From Desmonostoc muscorum LEGE 12446 (GTDB lineage: Bacteria; Cyanobacteriota; Cyanobacteriia; Cyanobacteriales; Nostocaceae), in the NCBI RefSeq assembly GCF_015207005.2, contig NZ_JADEXS020000001.1, positions 5,156,001 through 5,220,000 on the forward strand: a stretch of 64,000 nucleotides of DNA, read 5' to 3'. The position numbers and the translations under genes were made by a program. Positions 9,440 through 18,870 of the stretch are shown one piece after another. The notes beneath the pieces are model-generated. The model ran no database searches, was not told where the DNA came from, and worked only from the letters and a program-made list of their open reading frames with translations. Positions within the stretch are counted from its first letter, which is position 1; the number at the start of each line of letters is the position of its first letter.

Positions 9440-10021
9440 TTATTTAGAAATCGAAGATCTATAGACTTCGCACAAGTGAGCGAGGATATCTATCAACGTC
9501 AGACGGTAATCGAGTAAAGTTTCATCACTCCTTCCTTCTAATTTTAGCTGTTTGGAAAATTCATCAATTACTTCCATGTGAATTTCGATAATTTGGGGCA
9601 CAGGAATATTAGCATAAAATATAGTGTTGATAAATTTATCAATTTTTTCTTTAAGGGTTTTATCTGTGGTAAAATAATCTATAAGAATATCGCTGTAATC
9701 TAATTTCAACTGGTTTAATAATTCTTGACGTTCTCCTAGAGTCATCTCCTGGAAATGCTGTTGCCTTTTTTGCGAGTAACTAGCAAACACATAAAAATGC
9801 TTGTCATTATCTGGTTCATTTGGGTGGCGTTGCAACCAATATTGTGAAGAGTTGATTGTTCCAGAGGTAGTTACAGCAACAGGTCGATAGCAAAATTGCC
9901 CAATTTTGCCGGAAATTAAATTATATATCCACGCAACTACACCATTTTGGTTGGCTAAATCAACTGGATTCTTTAAATATTTGTTAACATCACGTTGGAA
10001 AATCAATATAGGTAATAACAT
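9440..10021 (-). CDS. kaiA: Circadian clock protein KaiA, short form
   Basis: The last ~105 residues are the KaiA C-terminal four-helix domain that stimulates KaiC autophosphorylation (IDKFINTIFYANIPVPQIIE, then EGRSDETLLDYRLTLIDILA). The first ~88 residues do not look like the pseudo-receiver domain of the 284-residue Synechococcus elongatus protein. A Met at residue 93 (MTLGERQELL, position 9745) would give a 101-residue protein, like the short KaiA of Anabaena PCC 7120. The longer start is given because the frame is open and looks coding; either may be real. It is the first gene of the minus-strand kai set. Confidence 0.9.
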   Translation of the reverse strand: MLLPILIFQRDVNKYLKNPVDLANQNGVVAWIYNLISGKIGQFCYRPVAVTTSGTINSSQYWLQRHPNEPDNDKHFYVFASYSQKRQQHFQEMTLGERQELLNQLKLDYSDILIDYFTTDKTLKEKIDKFINTIFYANIPVPQIIEIHMEVIDEFSKQLKLEGRSDETLLDYRLTLIDILAHLCEVYRSSISK

Positions 10022-10515
10022 TTATTGTCTATCTATCTCCTTGATCGACTTGACCAAGAAGCGTGGGCTAATAATTGTGGCAAACGCTTCTAGGGTAATA
10101 CTGGGTGTGCAGTAAAGTTGTGGTTCCACCCCAAAATAACGCTCTGTGTCAACAGATAGCTCTAGCCACTCAACAACCTGGTGCAGCGACTGAGTGGTAG
10201 GACTGAGTAGGTTTTAGATGAGGTATGTATCGCCAAAAAAATATTATTTGCATATGCATATCTATGTATACAGATAGATAGACTTTTTTATTTTGCTCCT
10301 TGATAAGATACTTAAACGAACTTAAAGGAATGTCGCATTCTAAATCATTATAATTCCTCAAGGTTCTAAAGCGAATCTTTGGAGCCATAATTGTTTTAGC
10401 CGTGGCTATCGATGAGGAGTTTAAATACCAGTAAGACACTGGTGAAGGTATTTCCTAGAAATGAGGAGCGGCAAAAAGAAAGGTTGCCTCTCTGTTAAAG
10501 GTCGGACGCCAGCAG
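10022..10515. other. kaiA / histidine kinase divergent intergenic region
   Basis: This gap separates divergent kaiA and the hybrid kinase and should contain both promoters. An 89-codon minus-strand open frame (10170-10439) is present but has no recognisable features and is AT-rich; I do not call it. The stretch at about 10460-10535 (GGTGCCCGTGAGTGCAAGTC) is GC-richer than its surroundings and may be structured RNA, but I cannot name it. Confidence 0.4.
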
Positions 10516-10680
10516 GTGCCCGTGAGTGCAAGTCCCATTGTTTTAATGGCGTTGAATATCGTAACCAAAATTGCTTATATGAGTCTTCTTAGAGGATATG
10601 GCTTCAGGCGCAAAGAACATCGGCAGTTGGCAGATGGGAATGCCGGAGTTTTCCGCAGGAAGAATGACCCCCAAAGCCTT

Positions 10681-13600
10681 ATGTCAATGCTAGATTACCC
10701 GCTTTATGACTTTCAAGCAACCGTACCTAGCTGCCCCCAAACAAGTACTCTGGCGGTGGTGCTGGAGATTTTTGAGAAAGAGCAGTGCGATCGCTTGGTA
10801 GTACTTAATCAACAGCAAGAGCCCGTCGGATTGCTGTACTCTGCCCGTTTAATCCAAAAATTATTAGGCCATAGTGACGATAAAAATTTAAATTTACAGC
10901 AATCACTTTCTGTATTGGATCAAGCTCTAATTGATCCAATACAGACAATACCAGTTTCTGAGCGCGTAGAGCAATTTAGCTGGCGTTTGTCTGAACAACT
11001 TGCCCAAAAACAGCAAAATTTGGATTGGGCGTTGATTGACTCCGACGGTAAATATTTGGGGCTAGTGGATACGTCAAGCCTGTTGCGATCGCTCGCTAAG
11101 GAAAAAATGGCTGGCTCCCTCAATTCTGATGCTGTACAAACTCACTCCCAACCGCAGACGCCAAATCAACCCCAGCCATCGGTACAAAAACCATTGGTGA
11201 AGTTGCTGGAAAGACTGCCTTGGCCTTTGATGTTGGAAACGGGTAATGGCGAGGTAGTAGCCCAAAATCCAGCTTGGTGGCAACAATTAGGAATTTTAAA
11301 AGACCCAGAAGGAGTCAGGCGTCAGGTAGAGGCAATACTTACCCCCTTCCGAGCCAAGAAACCAGAATACGTTAAGCAACGAGGAATCAAAGTTCATCCC
11401 AATGGTGGTGAAGAACAACCAACGCCACGGTTGTTGGTTAAAAGTGAACCAGGCTTGTCTAGTCTCAACGACCTAACAGAAGCAGATACAGCCTCACAAA
11501 CTACATCCAGTCGCTGCTTTTTGGATGCTCAACTAGGTACTTGTACTTGCGTTGTGGAAGTGCAAAATGGTCAGGAACGAATCTGGCAATTTGCCAAAAT
11601 TCCATTAGATAGTCCAGAACTGAAAGTCATGGGTGCTGAATCAGAGATTCCACTCAGCACTGATTTGTGGTTGGTTTTAGCGACTGATGTCACTGAACAG
11701 CAGCAGCTATGCAAAGAATTAGCAGCCAAGAATGCCGATTTAATTCAACTAAATCGCTTGAAAGATGAGTTTTTAGCTTGTATTAGTCATGAACTGAAAA
11801 CTCCCCTCACTGCCGTTTTGGGATTATCACGATTGCTAGTAGATCAGCAATTGGGAGAACTTAACGAGCGTCAAGCTCGTTATGCGGGACTGATTCATCA
11901 AAGCGGACGCCATTTGATGAGTGTGGTCAATGATATTTTAGATTTGACCAGGATGGAGACAGGACAAATGGATCTAACACTAGCCCCAGTCAAAATTCGG
12001 GCTGTGTGCGATCGCGCTTTATCCGAAGTCAAAGCCATTCACACTCAAAGCACCAAAGTCACAGTCGCGTCCCCAACTTCAAATACCCGTTCCTCTGCTC
12101 CCCAATTCAGCCTCTGTATTGAACCAGGTCTAGACCAAATTGTTGCAGATGAATTACGCCTGCGTCAGATGCTCATACATCTACTTTCCAACGCCTTCAA
12201 ATTCACTGAAATATCAGGCGAAATTGGGCTGCGGGTGAGTCGTTGGGAAGGATGGATTGCCTTTACAGTTTGGGACACAGGCATTGGTATTCCTGAACAC
12301 CAGCAACATTTAATATTTCAAAAATTCCAACAACTAGAAAATCCCCTCACCCGTCAGTTTGAAGGCACTGGTTTGGGGCTGGTATTAACTCGCGCCCTGG
12401 CTCGGCTGCACGGAGGAGATGTCAGCTTTTTATCTCGTGAAGGTAAAGGTAGCCAGTTCACACTGCTGCTACCGCCCAGTCCTCCAAAAGCAGGTTTCTC
12501 AGAGCCAGATATCGAAACCAGAGAAGACAGCCAAAAACGACACCAACAAACACGAGAAATTCTTCCAGCAGGTCGTCAGCATGTCACTAATTCTACACAG
12601 TATCATGCCGCTAGTTCCCAACGGCTGGTTTTGGTAGTGGAAGCAGTAGCCCGATATATTGAAGATTTGACCGAACAACTCAAAAGTGTAGGATATCGCG
12701 TAGTGATTGCGCGATCGGGAACAGAAGCAGTAGAAAAAGCTCGACGCTTGCAACCAATAGCGATATTTCTCAATCCCTTGCTACCCTTGCTCTCCGGCTG
12801 GGATGTACTGACTTTACTTAAATCTGACGCCGCAACTCGTCATATATCTGTAATTCTGACAGCAACGGCGGCCGAAAAAGAGCAAGCATTTGCCAACCGA
12901 GCCGATGGTTTCTTAAGCTTGCCAGTAGAACATCAGGTGTTAGCACCACTCCTAGAAAAATTATGTACTGTACAAGGAGTTTTACCGCTAGGGTCAGACA
13001 ATAACGCCAGTCTCCCAATTCAAACGCCACTGCGAATTCTCAGGTTAGTGAATCCTGAGTTTGAATCAGTCAGTCCCCACTCCTCCCTGCGAGAACATCG
13101 GGTGATTGAAGTCGATGACCTAGATCAGGCAGAACTCTTGGCGCGGGTGTGGCAATTTGATGTCATTTTGCTAGATGTAGAGACTAGTACCGCCCAAACT
13201 TATTTGCAACAACTCATCCAACACCCACGTTTAGCAGCCATACCGTTGGTTACTTGCGATGTTGCAACTACACTAAAAGCCTCACAAATACCGGGGTTAT
13301 CTGTATTTCCTTACTTAACACCATTTGGAAAAGACGCCAGCACTCCCACGGAGAAAACAGATGCCTTACTATCAGTATTGCAAATTGCTTCTGGTGTTTG
13401 CTGCCCTCCCAACATTTTGGTAGTGGATTTGGCTATGCTGCGTGATTTACCACAGGTAAGACGCAAGCAAGTCAAAGGCGATCGCACTGAAAACAATTGT
13501 TCAATCAGTAGTGAAACTGCCGAACGGGGGTCTGAGTGGTTCCAAGCTTTAATTCAGTACCTACAAACAGCAGGCTTCAAAGCAGCGATGAGTCCCTGTT

Positions 13601-13956
13601 GGGCAGAAGTGTTACAACAAATTCGTCATCAAAGCGTTGACTTGTTATTAATTTGCTTAGGAGAATCAGCTATCCATAAAGACGTACTCAAAGCCTTGAA
13701 AACCTTGGGAGATTCGCCTTTGAAGTTACCACCAATTTTAGTACTCAACCAGCCATTGAATCGCCCGGAAAGTATTTCCCAGCCTGGGGTGTCTGACAAG
13801 GGAATTCACAAGCCCAGGAAGAATGGGTTGGAATCGGTGGAAAATATTGTAAGTGCGATCGCTACCCAGATATTACCGCGATCCATATCAATGGAAGATT
13901 TGTTAAACCAGATTAATCAAGCTTTAGCTATCAACAGTCAAAATGAAAAATGCTAA
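10681..13956 (+). CDS. CBS-domain hybrid histidine kinase with degenerate receivers
   Basis: A cytosolic sensor kinase of 1091 residues from the ATG used here (MSMLDYPLYDFQATVP); an in-frame GTG at 10516 would add 55 residues. A CBS pair fills about residues 10-140. A PAS-like region precedes the HisKA domain, whose phospho-accepting His is at about 370 (SHELKTPLTAVLG). The ATPase domain has its N box (LLSNAFKFTE), DTGIGIP and GTGLGL motifs. Two receiver-like domains follow, but the first has Asn where the phospho-Asp is expected (AIFLNPLLPLLSGWD) and lacks the acidic pair. It has no membrane segment. It is divergent from kaiA. A role in clock output is possible but not shown. Confidence 0.85.
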   Translation: MSMLDYPLYDFQATVPSCPQTSTLAVVLEIFEKEQCDRLVVLNQQQEPVGLLYSARLIQKLLGHSDDKNLNLQQSLSVLDQALIDPIQTIPVSERVEQFSWRLSEQLAQKQQNLDWALIDSDGKYLGLVDTSSLLRSLAKEKMAGSLNSDAVQTHSQPQTPNQPQPSVQKPLVKLLERLPWPLMLETGNGEVVAQNPAWWQQLGILKDPEGVRRQVEAILTPFRAKKPEYVKQRGIKVHPNGGEEQPTPRLLVKSEPGLSSLNDLTEADTASQTTSSRCFLDAQLGTCTCVVEVQNGQERIWQFAKIPLDSPELKVMGAESEIPLSTDLWLVLATDVTEQQQLCKELAAKNADLIQLNRLKDEFLACISHELKTPLTAVLGLSRLLVDQQLGELNERQARYAGLIHQSGRHLMSVVNDILDLTRMETGQMDLTLAPVKIRAVCDRALSEVKAIHTQSTKVTVASPTSNTRSSAPQFSLCIEPGLDQIVADELRLRQMLIHLLSNAFKFTEISGEIGLRVSRWEGWIAFTVWDTGIGIPEHQQHLIFQKFQQLENPLTRQFEGTGLGLVLTRALARLHGGDVSFLSREGKGSQFTLLLPPSPPKAGFSEPDIETREDSQKRHQQTREILPAGRQHVTNSTQYHAASSQRLVLVVEAVARYIEDLTEQLKSVGYRVVIARSGTEAVEKARRLQPIAIFLNPLLPLLSGWDVLTLLKSDAATRHISVILTATAAEKEQAFANRADGFLSLPVEHQVLAPLLEKLCTVQGVLPLGSDNNASLPIQTPLRILRLVNPEFESVSPHSSLREHRVIEVDDLDQAELLARVWQFDVILLDVETSTAQTYLQQLIQHPRLAAIPLVTCDVATTLKASQIPGLSVFPYLTPFGKDASTPTEKTDALLSVLQIASGVCCPPNILVVDLAMLRDLPQVRRKQVKGDRTENNCSISSETAERGSEWFQALIQYLQTAGFKAAMSPCWAEVLQQIRHQSVDLLLICLGESAIHKDVLKALKTLGDSPLKLPPILVLNQPLNRPESISQPGVSDKGIHKPRKNGLESVENIVSAIATQILPRSISMEDLLNQINQALAINSQNEKC

Positions 13957-14029
13957 TGGGGAATGGGGAATGGGGATGAGGGAGATAGGGTGAATAGCCA
14001 ATGCCCAATGCCCAATGCCCAATGCCCAA
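13957..14029. repeat. Heptamer repeats
   Basis: GGGGAATGGGGAATGGGGAT followed by repeated CCCAATG units fills the gap between two convergent genes. It is one of many such purine/pyrimidine-biased arrays here (also about 29811-29925, 40563-40645, 47105-47180, 47424-47545 and 54952-55085). Confidence 0.8.
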
Positions 14030-15973
14030 TTATGATATGTCTATTTTTTCCTTTTTCTTTTTCAAAAAAGGAACGCGAATCAAATTGTAAGCACCCTTAG
14101 TGGATAAATTCTTGTAATCATCTGGCTGTAAGTCCATTTGCAGAAGCTTTTTCTGTTCAGCCAAAAGCAGTAGCGAAGGGGGCTTTAGTGCCTTACCTGC
14201 CTGGTTTTGAAGATGTTCTAGAGCCTCTTGGGGAAATCTGAAATAATTGACGTGAGTTTGACTATAAAACACTACGCTTGGCTTTTTAAACCCAAGCATG
14301 ACCAGTTCTTCATTTGGTTGTTTGACCTGCTGTATGATTGCAGACAGTTGTCTTAAGGGTAATTGACGTTCCTGATCGATAAAAAACAAAGCGGGCGTCA
14401 GGAAAAAAATTAAAAACGCTACAAATCCCAGTACATTCATGGTGATAATATAGTCCCAGCGGCGACTCAGTAGTAACCCCGCAACCAAAACAGCACAAAG
14501 GAGCCAAATTACCCCACCAATGGCTGGTAAACCAGATTGTTTAATTAGTTCGTGGAAGTTAGTTATGGCTGGATCGCTACCTAATATATAGATGATGTTA
14601 AACAGCGCGGTTGCCAGAACTGATAAAAACACTACATTCACCCAACCACTCCAGAAGAGGAAAGACGCGGGGACGGGGAGACGCAAAGACGCGGGGAGTA
14701 ATTTCTCCGTGTCCCCGTGTCCCCGTGTCCCCGCGTCTTCTTTGCGCGTACCCAAAAAAAGGTCGCTCCACAACAGCGCTACTAAAATTGCTGCTGCTGG
14801 CATTAGAGGCAATACATAGCTAGGGAGTTTGGTGACAGCAATGCTAAAAAAGCCAAAGATACCAGCAAACCAGAACCAGGCAAATAAACTCAATTGCTGA
14901 AAACGTTCAAGGGATCGCCAGTGCGATCGCTGCCAAAATTTCAGTCTGAATATAGCTACTGGTAAATACACTGAGTATGGTGCAAAGCCCAATAACACTA
15001 TTACAAAGTAAAAATACCAAGGTGCTGAGTGACCATTAACTACTTCTGTAAAGCGTTCTAGGTTGTGATAACCAAAAAAGGCATTAATATAATTCCAGCC
15101 ATTGCGCCAAATCACTAATGCATACCAGGGCACTGATAAACCAAAAATTATCAGTATACCTACGACGGGACGCATTTCCCACAATACCTCCCGCAATTTT
15201 CCCACATATAGCAAAAAGGCGAAAATAATTAGCCCTGGCAAGACGATTCCCACCGGCCCTTTAGTCAAAATTCCGGCAGCAATCAGAACATAACAACCTA
15301 AGTACCAGTTATTGGGGAATGGGGCATTAGTTATTCTTTCTCCCCCTGCTCCCCCTGCTTCCCCTGCTCCCCCAGCTCCCCCTGCATTCTTCCACCCTCC
15401 CATTGCGTACCCCACAAAGAAACACAAAAAAACTGATGCCATGCAGCCAGTAAGCAACATATCAGAGACACCGATTCTCGCCCAAATAATTGTTTCGCCA
15501 TTGAGCGCCATGAGGGCTGCTGCTAAAAAAGATATTAAGTAGCGGCGAGTGGGACGTGAAACTTGCTCTAATTCGTCTTGTTTAGCCAAATACCACTGCA
15601 CAGTGTAAAAAGCTAAACAAATTAAGCCAAATGCAGCGATCGCAGAAGGAAGGCGTACTGCCCACTCATTGACTCCAATAATTGCATAAGCGATCGCCTG
15701 ACACCAGTAAATTAAAGCAGGTTTATCGAAACGAGTGTCACCATTGAAAAATGGGGTGATCCAATCACCTGTAATGAACATCTGGCGGGAAGCTTCTGCA
15801 AACAGCGGCTCTGTCTCATCAATCAAGCCAATGGTGCCCAAATTCCACCCAAAAGCTATCCAGCCAATCACCATCAACCACAAAATCGACCCCGTTACAC
15901 CAAGGGTTGAATTCCTTCCCATTTTGTTGAACCACTGATTAACAGTGCCCTTAACACTCAATTTCATTCTCAT
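14030..15973 (-). CDS. ArnT/PMT-like membrane glycosyltransferase (GT39 superfamily)
   Basis: A 647-residue polytopic membrane protein. The N-terminal periplasmic loop has the superfamily pattern with its Asp/Glu and Asp-Lys motifs (DETEPLFAEASRQMF, then GDTRFDKPALIYW), used to transfer sugars from a lipid-phosphate donor. Around 10-12 hydrophobic segments follow. Two in-frame low-complexity insertions come from genomic repeats: GGAGGAGEAGGAGG near residues 197-218 and a charged stretch (TRKEDAGTRGHGDTEK) near 415. Both lie between membrane segments, where loops tolerate insertions. The acceptor is unknown (lipid A, cell-surface glycan or protein). Confidence 0.85.
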   Translation of the reverse strand: MRMKLSVKGTVNQWFNKMGRNSTLGVTGSILWLMVIGWIAFGWNLGTIGLIDETEPLFAEASRQMFITGDWITPFFNGDTRFDKPALIYWCQAIAYAIIGVNEWAVRLPSAIAAFGLICLAFYTVQWYLAKQDELEQVSRPTRRYLISFLAAALMALNGETIIWARIGVSDMLLTGCMASVFLCFFVGYAMGGWKNAGGAGGAGEAGGAGGERITNAPFPNNWYLGCYVLIAAGILTKGPVGIVLPGLIIFAFLLYVGKLREVLWEMRPVVGILIIFGLSVPWYALVIWRNGWNYINAFFGYHNLERFTEVVNGHSAPWYFYFVIVLLGFAPYSVYLPVAIFRLKFWQRSHWRSLERFQQLSLFAWFWFAGIFGFFSIAVTKLPSYVLPLMPAAAILVALLWSDLFLGTRKEDAGTRGHGDTEKLLPASLRLPVPASFLFWSGWVNVVFLSVLATALFNIIYILGSDPAITNFHELIKQSGLPAIGGVIWLLCAVLVAGLLLSRRWDYIITMNVLGFVAFLIFFLTPALFFIDQERQLPLRQLSAIIQQVKQPNEELVMLGFKKPSVVFYSQTHVNYFRFPQEALEHLQNQAGKALKPPSLLLLAEQKKLLQMDLQPDDYKNLSTKGAYNLIRVPFLKKKKEKIDIS

Positions 15974-16086
15974 TAGTCAATAGTCAACAATTACTAGTGA
16001 ATAGTCGTTGGTTATTTATATTTTGTTCTTGTTCAAAAAAACAAGTGCTGAATAACTAATTGAGCAAAACTAATTATACGTGCTTA

Positions 16087-16250
16087 AGGGGAAGTTTGAA
16101 GGGGAGATGAGGGAGATGAGGGAGCAGGGGAGGCAGGGGAGGTAGGGGAGTAGGGGAGCAGAGGAGAGTTCAATGTGCCTTGTTCTTTCCCCTCTGCCCC
16201 TCTGCCCCCCTGCCCCTCTGCCTCTTCCAATGCCCCATGCCCAATGCCCC
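16087..16250. repeat. Purine-rich short tandem repeats with inverted partner
   Basis: GGGGAGATGAGGGAGATGAG followed by AGGGGAGGCAGGGG-type units, then pyrimidine-rich CCCCTCTGCCCCTCTG units. The two halves could pair as a long imperfect hairpin. It lies between two minus-strand genes, and I see no gene in it. Confidence 0.75.
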
Positions 16251-16255
16251 GTCAA

Positions 16256-16891
16256 TTATGGACTCAGTACTAGTTGCCATTCTTTGGCTTGGGAATTCCA
16301 CTTAGGTAGTTGAGTTTCTCCGACAACATAGGGACCCCAGTAACGACGGGAACCATCTTGTGCAAAGGCAACTAAAATATCTCCCTTCTCCAGTTTCAAA
16401 TTATTCTGAGGTAAAGATAAAATTAGTCCTTTGTCACTGCCTTCTTGGGGAGCAAAATCCCAATGTGCCGGGACATCATAGTTAGTTTGTTTACCACCAG
16501 AGCCTTTTGCTACAGACTGTCGCGCCAGTAAGGCTAGCCGCACAGGCTGATCAGTTTGATTGCTCATCCGCAAAGTTCCTTGATCTTTGGTTTTGATAGC
16601 TGATTTATCACGATTTGCCAAGACAGGATAAGTATTCTCTCTAGTGGTATGTTCTACTTCTTTGCTTGGGTTCGTTGCTACAGTCGATAGGTTACTAGGA
16701 GAGATACTTTTTTCAGGTGAAATCGGTGTAGATGAAGTTGTGTCCCACTTAGAAGTCTCAGGTGGCTGCGAAGATGTATCTGGGTTTGTGGACTCAAAGG
16801 ATACACTCACTCCCAAGCATCCCACCAAAGCAACAAGCAGTCCAAAGCAACAGGCTGTAACACCAAGGTGACGATACACTGAAGATTTCAT
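16256..16891 (-). CDS. Putative lipoprotein of unknown function
   Basis: A 211-residue protein with a lipoprotein-type signal: a basic start, a hydrophobic stretch and the lipobox LVGC, with Cys near residue 25. A Ser/Thr/Pro-rich linker covers about 30-85. The folded C-terminal part (about residues 100-211) contains LRMSNQTDQPVRLALLARQS and LEKGDILVAFAQDGSRRYWG, which look like beta strands. I do not recognise the domain. It is probably anchored on the periplasmic face. Single gene with a long upstream gap. Confidence 0.6.
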   Translation of the reverse strand: MKSSVYRHLGVTACCFGLLVALVGCLGVSVSFESTNPDTSSQPPETSKWDTTSSTPISPEKSISPSNLSTVATNPSKEVEHTTRENTYPVLANRDKSAIKTKDQGTLRMSNQTDQPVRLALLARQSVAKGSGGKQTNYDVPAHWDFAPQEGSDKGLILSLPQNNLKLEKGDILVAFAQDGSRRYWGPYVVGETQLPKWNSQAKEWQLVLSP

Positions 16892-17459
16892 ATTGATTGA
16901 TAGTTATTAGAAATAAATATTTGTTTAGGCTTGACCAAATAGTAGCCCACTATCATAAAATGCGATCGCAGAAAGTAGCCTAATATAGATTTTCCTCAAA
17001 TTATTGTGAGGAATGTATGATAAATATCATTTGAAGTGACAAACATTTGAAGGAAATAATTCCTTTGATGTTTGATTAACAAGGGGTGTAGAGACAATTT
17101 CTTTGGTATTTTGTCCGTAAGTTCGCATAAACAAAATAAAATTAGATACTTAATCAGGAAATTCATTTGTATAAAACAATAAAAATTTAGTGAAACCGCT
17201 AGCGGTTTCAACAAAGCGTCCATTGCCAAACCTAGAAGAAATCTAGGCTGTATATTTCATCTTCCACTTGGAAAGGTTGCCTTTGAAGAGGCACTGTACT
17301 TCCCTGAAGATGATAAAATGTACGAAAAATTTGAATAAACACTGGCTTCCCAGTAGATATCTATAATATTAACAAACAAGCTGATGCTAAAACCAATTTT
17401 CTGGATTTGAATATTGATATATTTCAAGGTATGTTGACTTTTTCCCAAAAGTCCCTTTA
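16892..17459. other. Gene-poor AT-rich region
   Basis: These 568 bases separate the lipoprotein gene from the Ycf20-like gene and must hold both divergent promoters. Two short minus-strand open frames (16996-17229 and 17257-17472) are AT-rich and featureless, and I do not call them. A single HIP1 octamer (GCGATCGC) occurs near 16964. Nothing else is recognised. Confidence 0.5.
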
Positions 17460-17792
17460 ATGCAAAACACACGTCTTAATAACTTGTTCAGTGCCATTGC
17501 TAGACAGTCGGGGCAATGGTTTCTAAATCCCTGGCGGCGACTATCGTTGCTGATAATTAGCTTTTTGTTCGGTTTTTTTCTGGGAAACGCAGTTTCTACC
17601 ACAGCCGGTCAACGCGCAGAATTAGATATTGTGGCAGCTGGTTTTTTAGTACTGTTAACGGAAATTACTAGCAGAATATTTTACAGCCAGAGTTTTTTCA
17701 CCAGGCGATCGCTCTTGGTAGATTCATTAAATCTTCTGAAAGTTGGCTTCACCTACAGCCTGTTTCTCGAAGCCTTTAAGTTGGGATCGTAG
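17460..17792 (+). CDS. Ycf20-like (DUF565) membrane protein
   Basis: A 110-residue protein with the DUF565/Ycf20 pattern: NNLFSAIARQSGQWFLNPWR at the start, then a membrane segment (LLIISFLFGFFLGNAVSTTA) and a second hydrophobic segment with the conserved RRSLLVDSLNLLKVGFTYS region. Ycf20 proteins occur in cyanobacteria, algal plastids and plants; plant members affect non-photochemical quenching, but the bacterial function is unsettled. It is directly followed, after one base, by an ATG of the glycerate kinase frame, so the two genes are probably co-transcribed. Confidence 0.8.
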   Translation: MQNTRLNNLFSAIARQSGQWFLNPWRRLSLLIISFLFGFFLGNAVSTTAGQRAELDIVAAGFLVLLTEITSRIFYSQSFFTRRSLLVDSLNLLKVGFTYSLFLEAFKLGS

Positions 17793-17793
17793 G

Positions 17794-18822
17794 ATGGGGA
17801 TGAGGGAGATGAGGGGGATGAGGGAGATGGGGAAGCAAGAAGCAAGAGAAGCGGCGTTAGCAGATGGGTTGAGGGCAAAGGCTTTTGGGATTACGCCGGA
17901 AAATGTAGATGAGGTGATAGAAAAGCGATCGCATTTACAAAAATCTGTCTTACCAGCTTTTAACGAGTTCTGCCAAACTACCCTCCAAATGGAACCCCAG
18001 GAAATGTTACAAGTTTTGTGGGATTTGTGGCTGCCTTTGGGGATCAAAATTGCATTGGGGCGTCAACAATTGGGACGCCCTCTGATTCAAGGAATATTGG
18101 GAGGACAAGGGACTGGGAAAACCACAATGTGCAAAGTTCTCAGCTTGATTCTCCATCAGTTGGGATACCGGACTGTGAGTTTGTCTTTGGATGACTTATA
18201 TAAAACTTACAGCGATCGCTTACTCCTAACACAGCAAGATCCCCGCTTGATTTGGCGAGGGCCACCAGGAACCCACGATGTAGATTTGGGCTTAAATTTA
18301 CTAGATCAAATCCGCCAATTGCAAAGCCCAGTGATGATTCCGCGTTTTGATAAATCGGCTTATGGAGGTGCTGGCGATCGCACTAATCCAGAAATCTTTA
18401 CAAACATAGATATTCTACTATTTGAAGGTTGGTTTGTCGGTGTCCGACCAATTAACGCAGATTTATTTGATACTGCACCGCCGCCAATTCTCACAGATGA
18501 AGATAAAGCATTTGCCCGCGATATGAATGTTCGCCTCCACGATTACTTACCACTGTGGGAGCGATTAGACAGCTTAATTGTCCTGTATCCCACCGATTAC
18601 CGCTGTTCTTTGGAGTGGCGCAAACAGGCAGAACAACAGATGATTGCTGCGGGTAAATCGGGGATGAGCAATGCAGAGATAGAGCAATTTGTCAATTATT
18701 TTTGGCGATCGCTTCACCCCGAATTATTCATCAAACCCTTAGTAAAAGATGCAACAGCGGTTGATTTAGTAATTGAGATTAATGGCGATCGGAGTATTGG
18801 TACAATAATTCGTAATTCGTAA
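17794..18822 (+). CDS. Glycerate 3-kinase
   Basis: This P-loop kinase phosphorylates D-glycerate to 3-phosphoglycerate, the last step of photorespiration. The sequence shows the P-loop GGQGTGKTT, the SLDDLYKTY motif, WRGPPGTHDVDLG, and PRFDKSAYGGAGDR, all typical of the plant/cyanobacterial GLYK family. The chosen ATG lies one base after the Ycf20-like stop. The frame also opens at 17743, inside the upstream gene. The first codons here come from a GATGAGGGA tandem repeat (17794-17826), so the working start may be the ATG at 17827 (MGKQEAREAALADG). A palindromic repeat follows the stop codon. Confidence 0.85.
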   Translation: MGMREMRGMREMGKQEAREAALADGLRAKAFGITPENVDEVIEKRSHLQKSVLPAFNEFCQTTLQMEPQEMLQVLWDLWLPLGIKIALGRQQLGRPLIQGILGGQGTGKTTMCKVLSLILHQLGYRTVSLSLDDLYKTYSDRLLLTQQDPRLIWRGPPGTHDVDLGLNLLDQIRQLQSPVMIPRFDKSAYGGAGDRTNPEIFTNIDILLFEGWFVGVRPINADLFDTAPPPILTDEDKAFARDMNVRLHDYLPLWERLDSLIVLYPTDYRCSLEWRKQAEQQMIAAGKSGMSNAEIEQFVNYFWRSLHPELFIKPLVKDATAVDLVIEINGDRSIGTIIRNS

Positions 18823-18840
18823 TTCGTAATTCGTAATTCT
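18800..18840. repeat. Tandem TAATTCG heptamers
   Basis: About four copies of TAATTCG overlap the last codons and stop of the glycerate kinase gene. The same heptamer, in the other orientation, forms an array at 35168-35200 at the end of the flv2 remnant. Confidence 0.8.
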
Positions 18841-18845
18841 TGTAG

Positions 18846-18865
18846 AGACGCGATGAATCGCGTCT
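18846..18865. terminator. 20-bp palindromic repeat, terminator-like
   Basis: AGACGCGATGAATCGCGTCT sits 24 bases after the glycerate kinase stop, between two convergent genes. Three further copies lie at 27433-27452, 31641-31660 and 40009-40028, also just after stop codons. No T run follows, so this is a structural call only. Confidence 0.5.
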
Positions 18866-18870
18866 AACTC

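Noticed and set aside
10170..10439. 89-codon minus-strand frame upstream of kaiA
   Set aside because: AT-rich, no recognisable motif, and it does not resemble the missing KaiA pseudo-receiver domain.
10460..10540. Group II intron or riboswitch-like segment before the hybrid kinase
   Set aside because: The string GTGAGTGCAAGTCCC is suggestive, but no reverse transcriptase, domain V hairpin or full consensus could be found.
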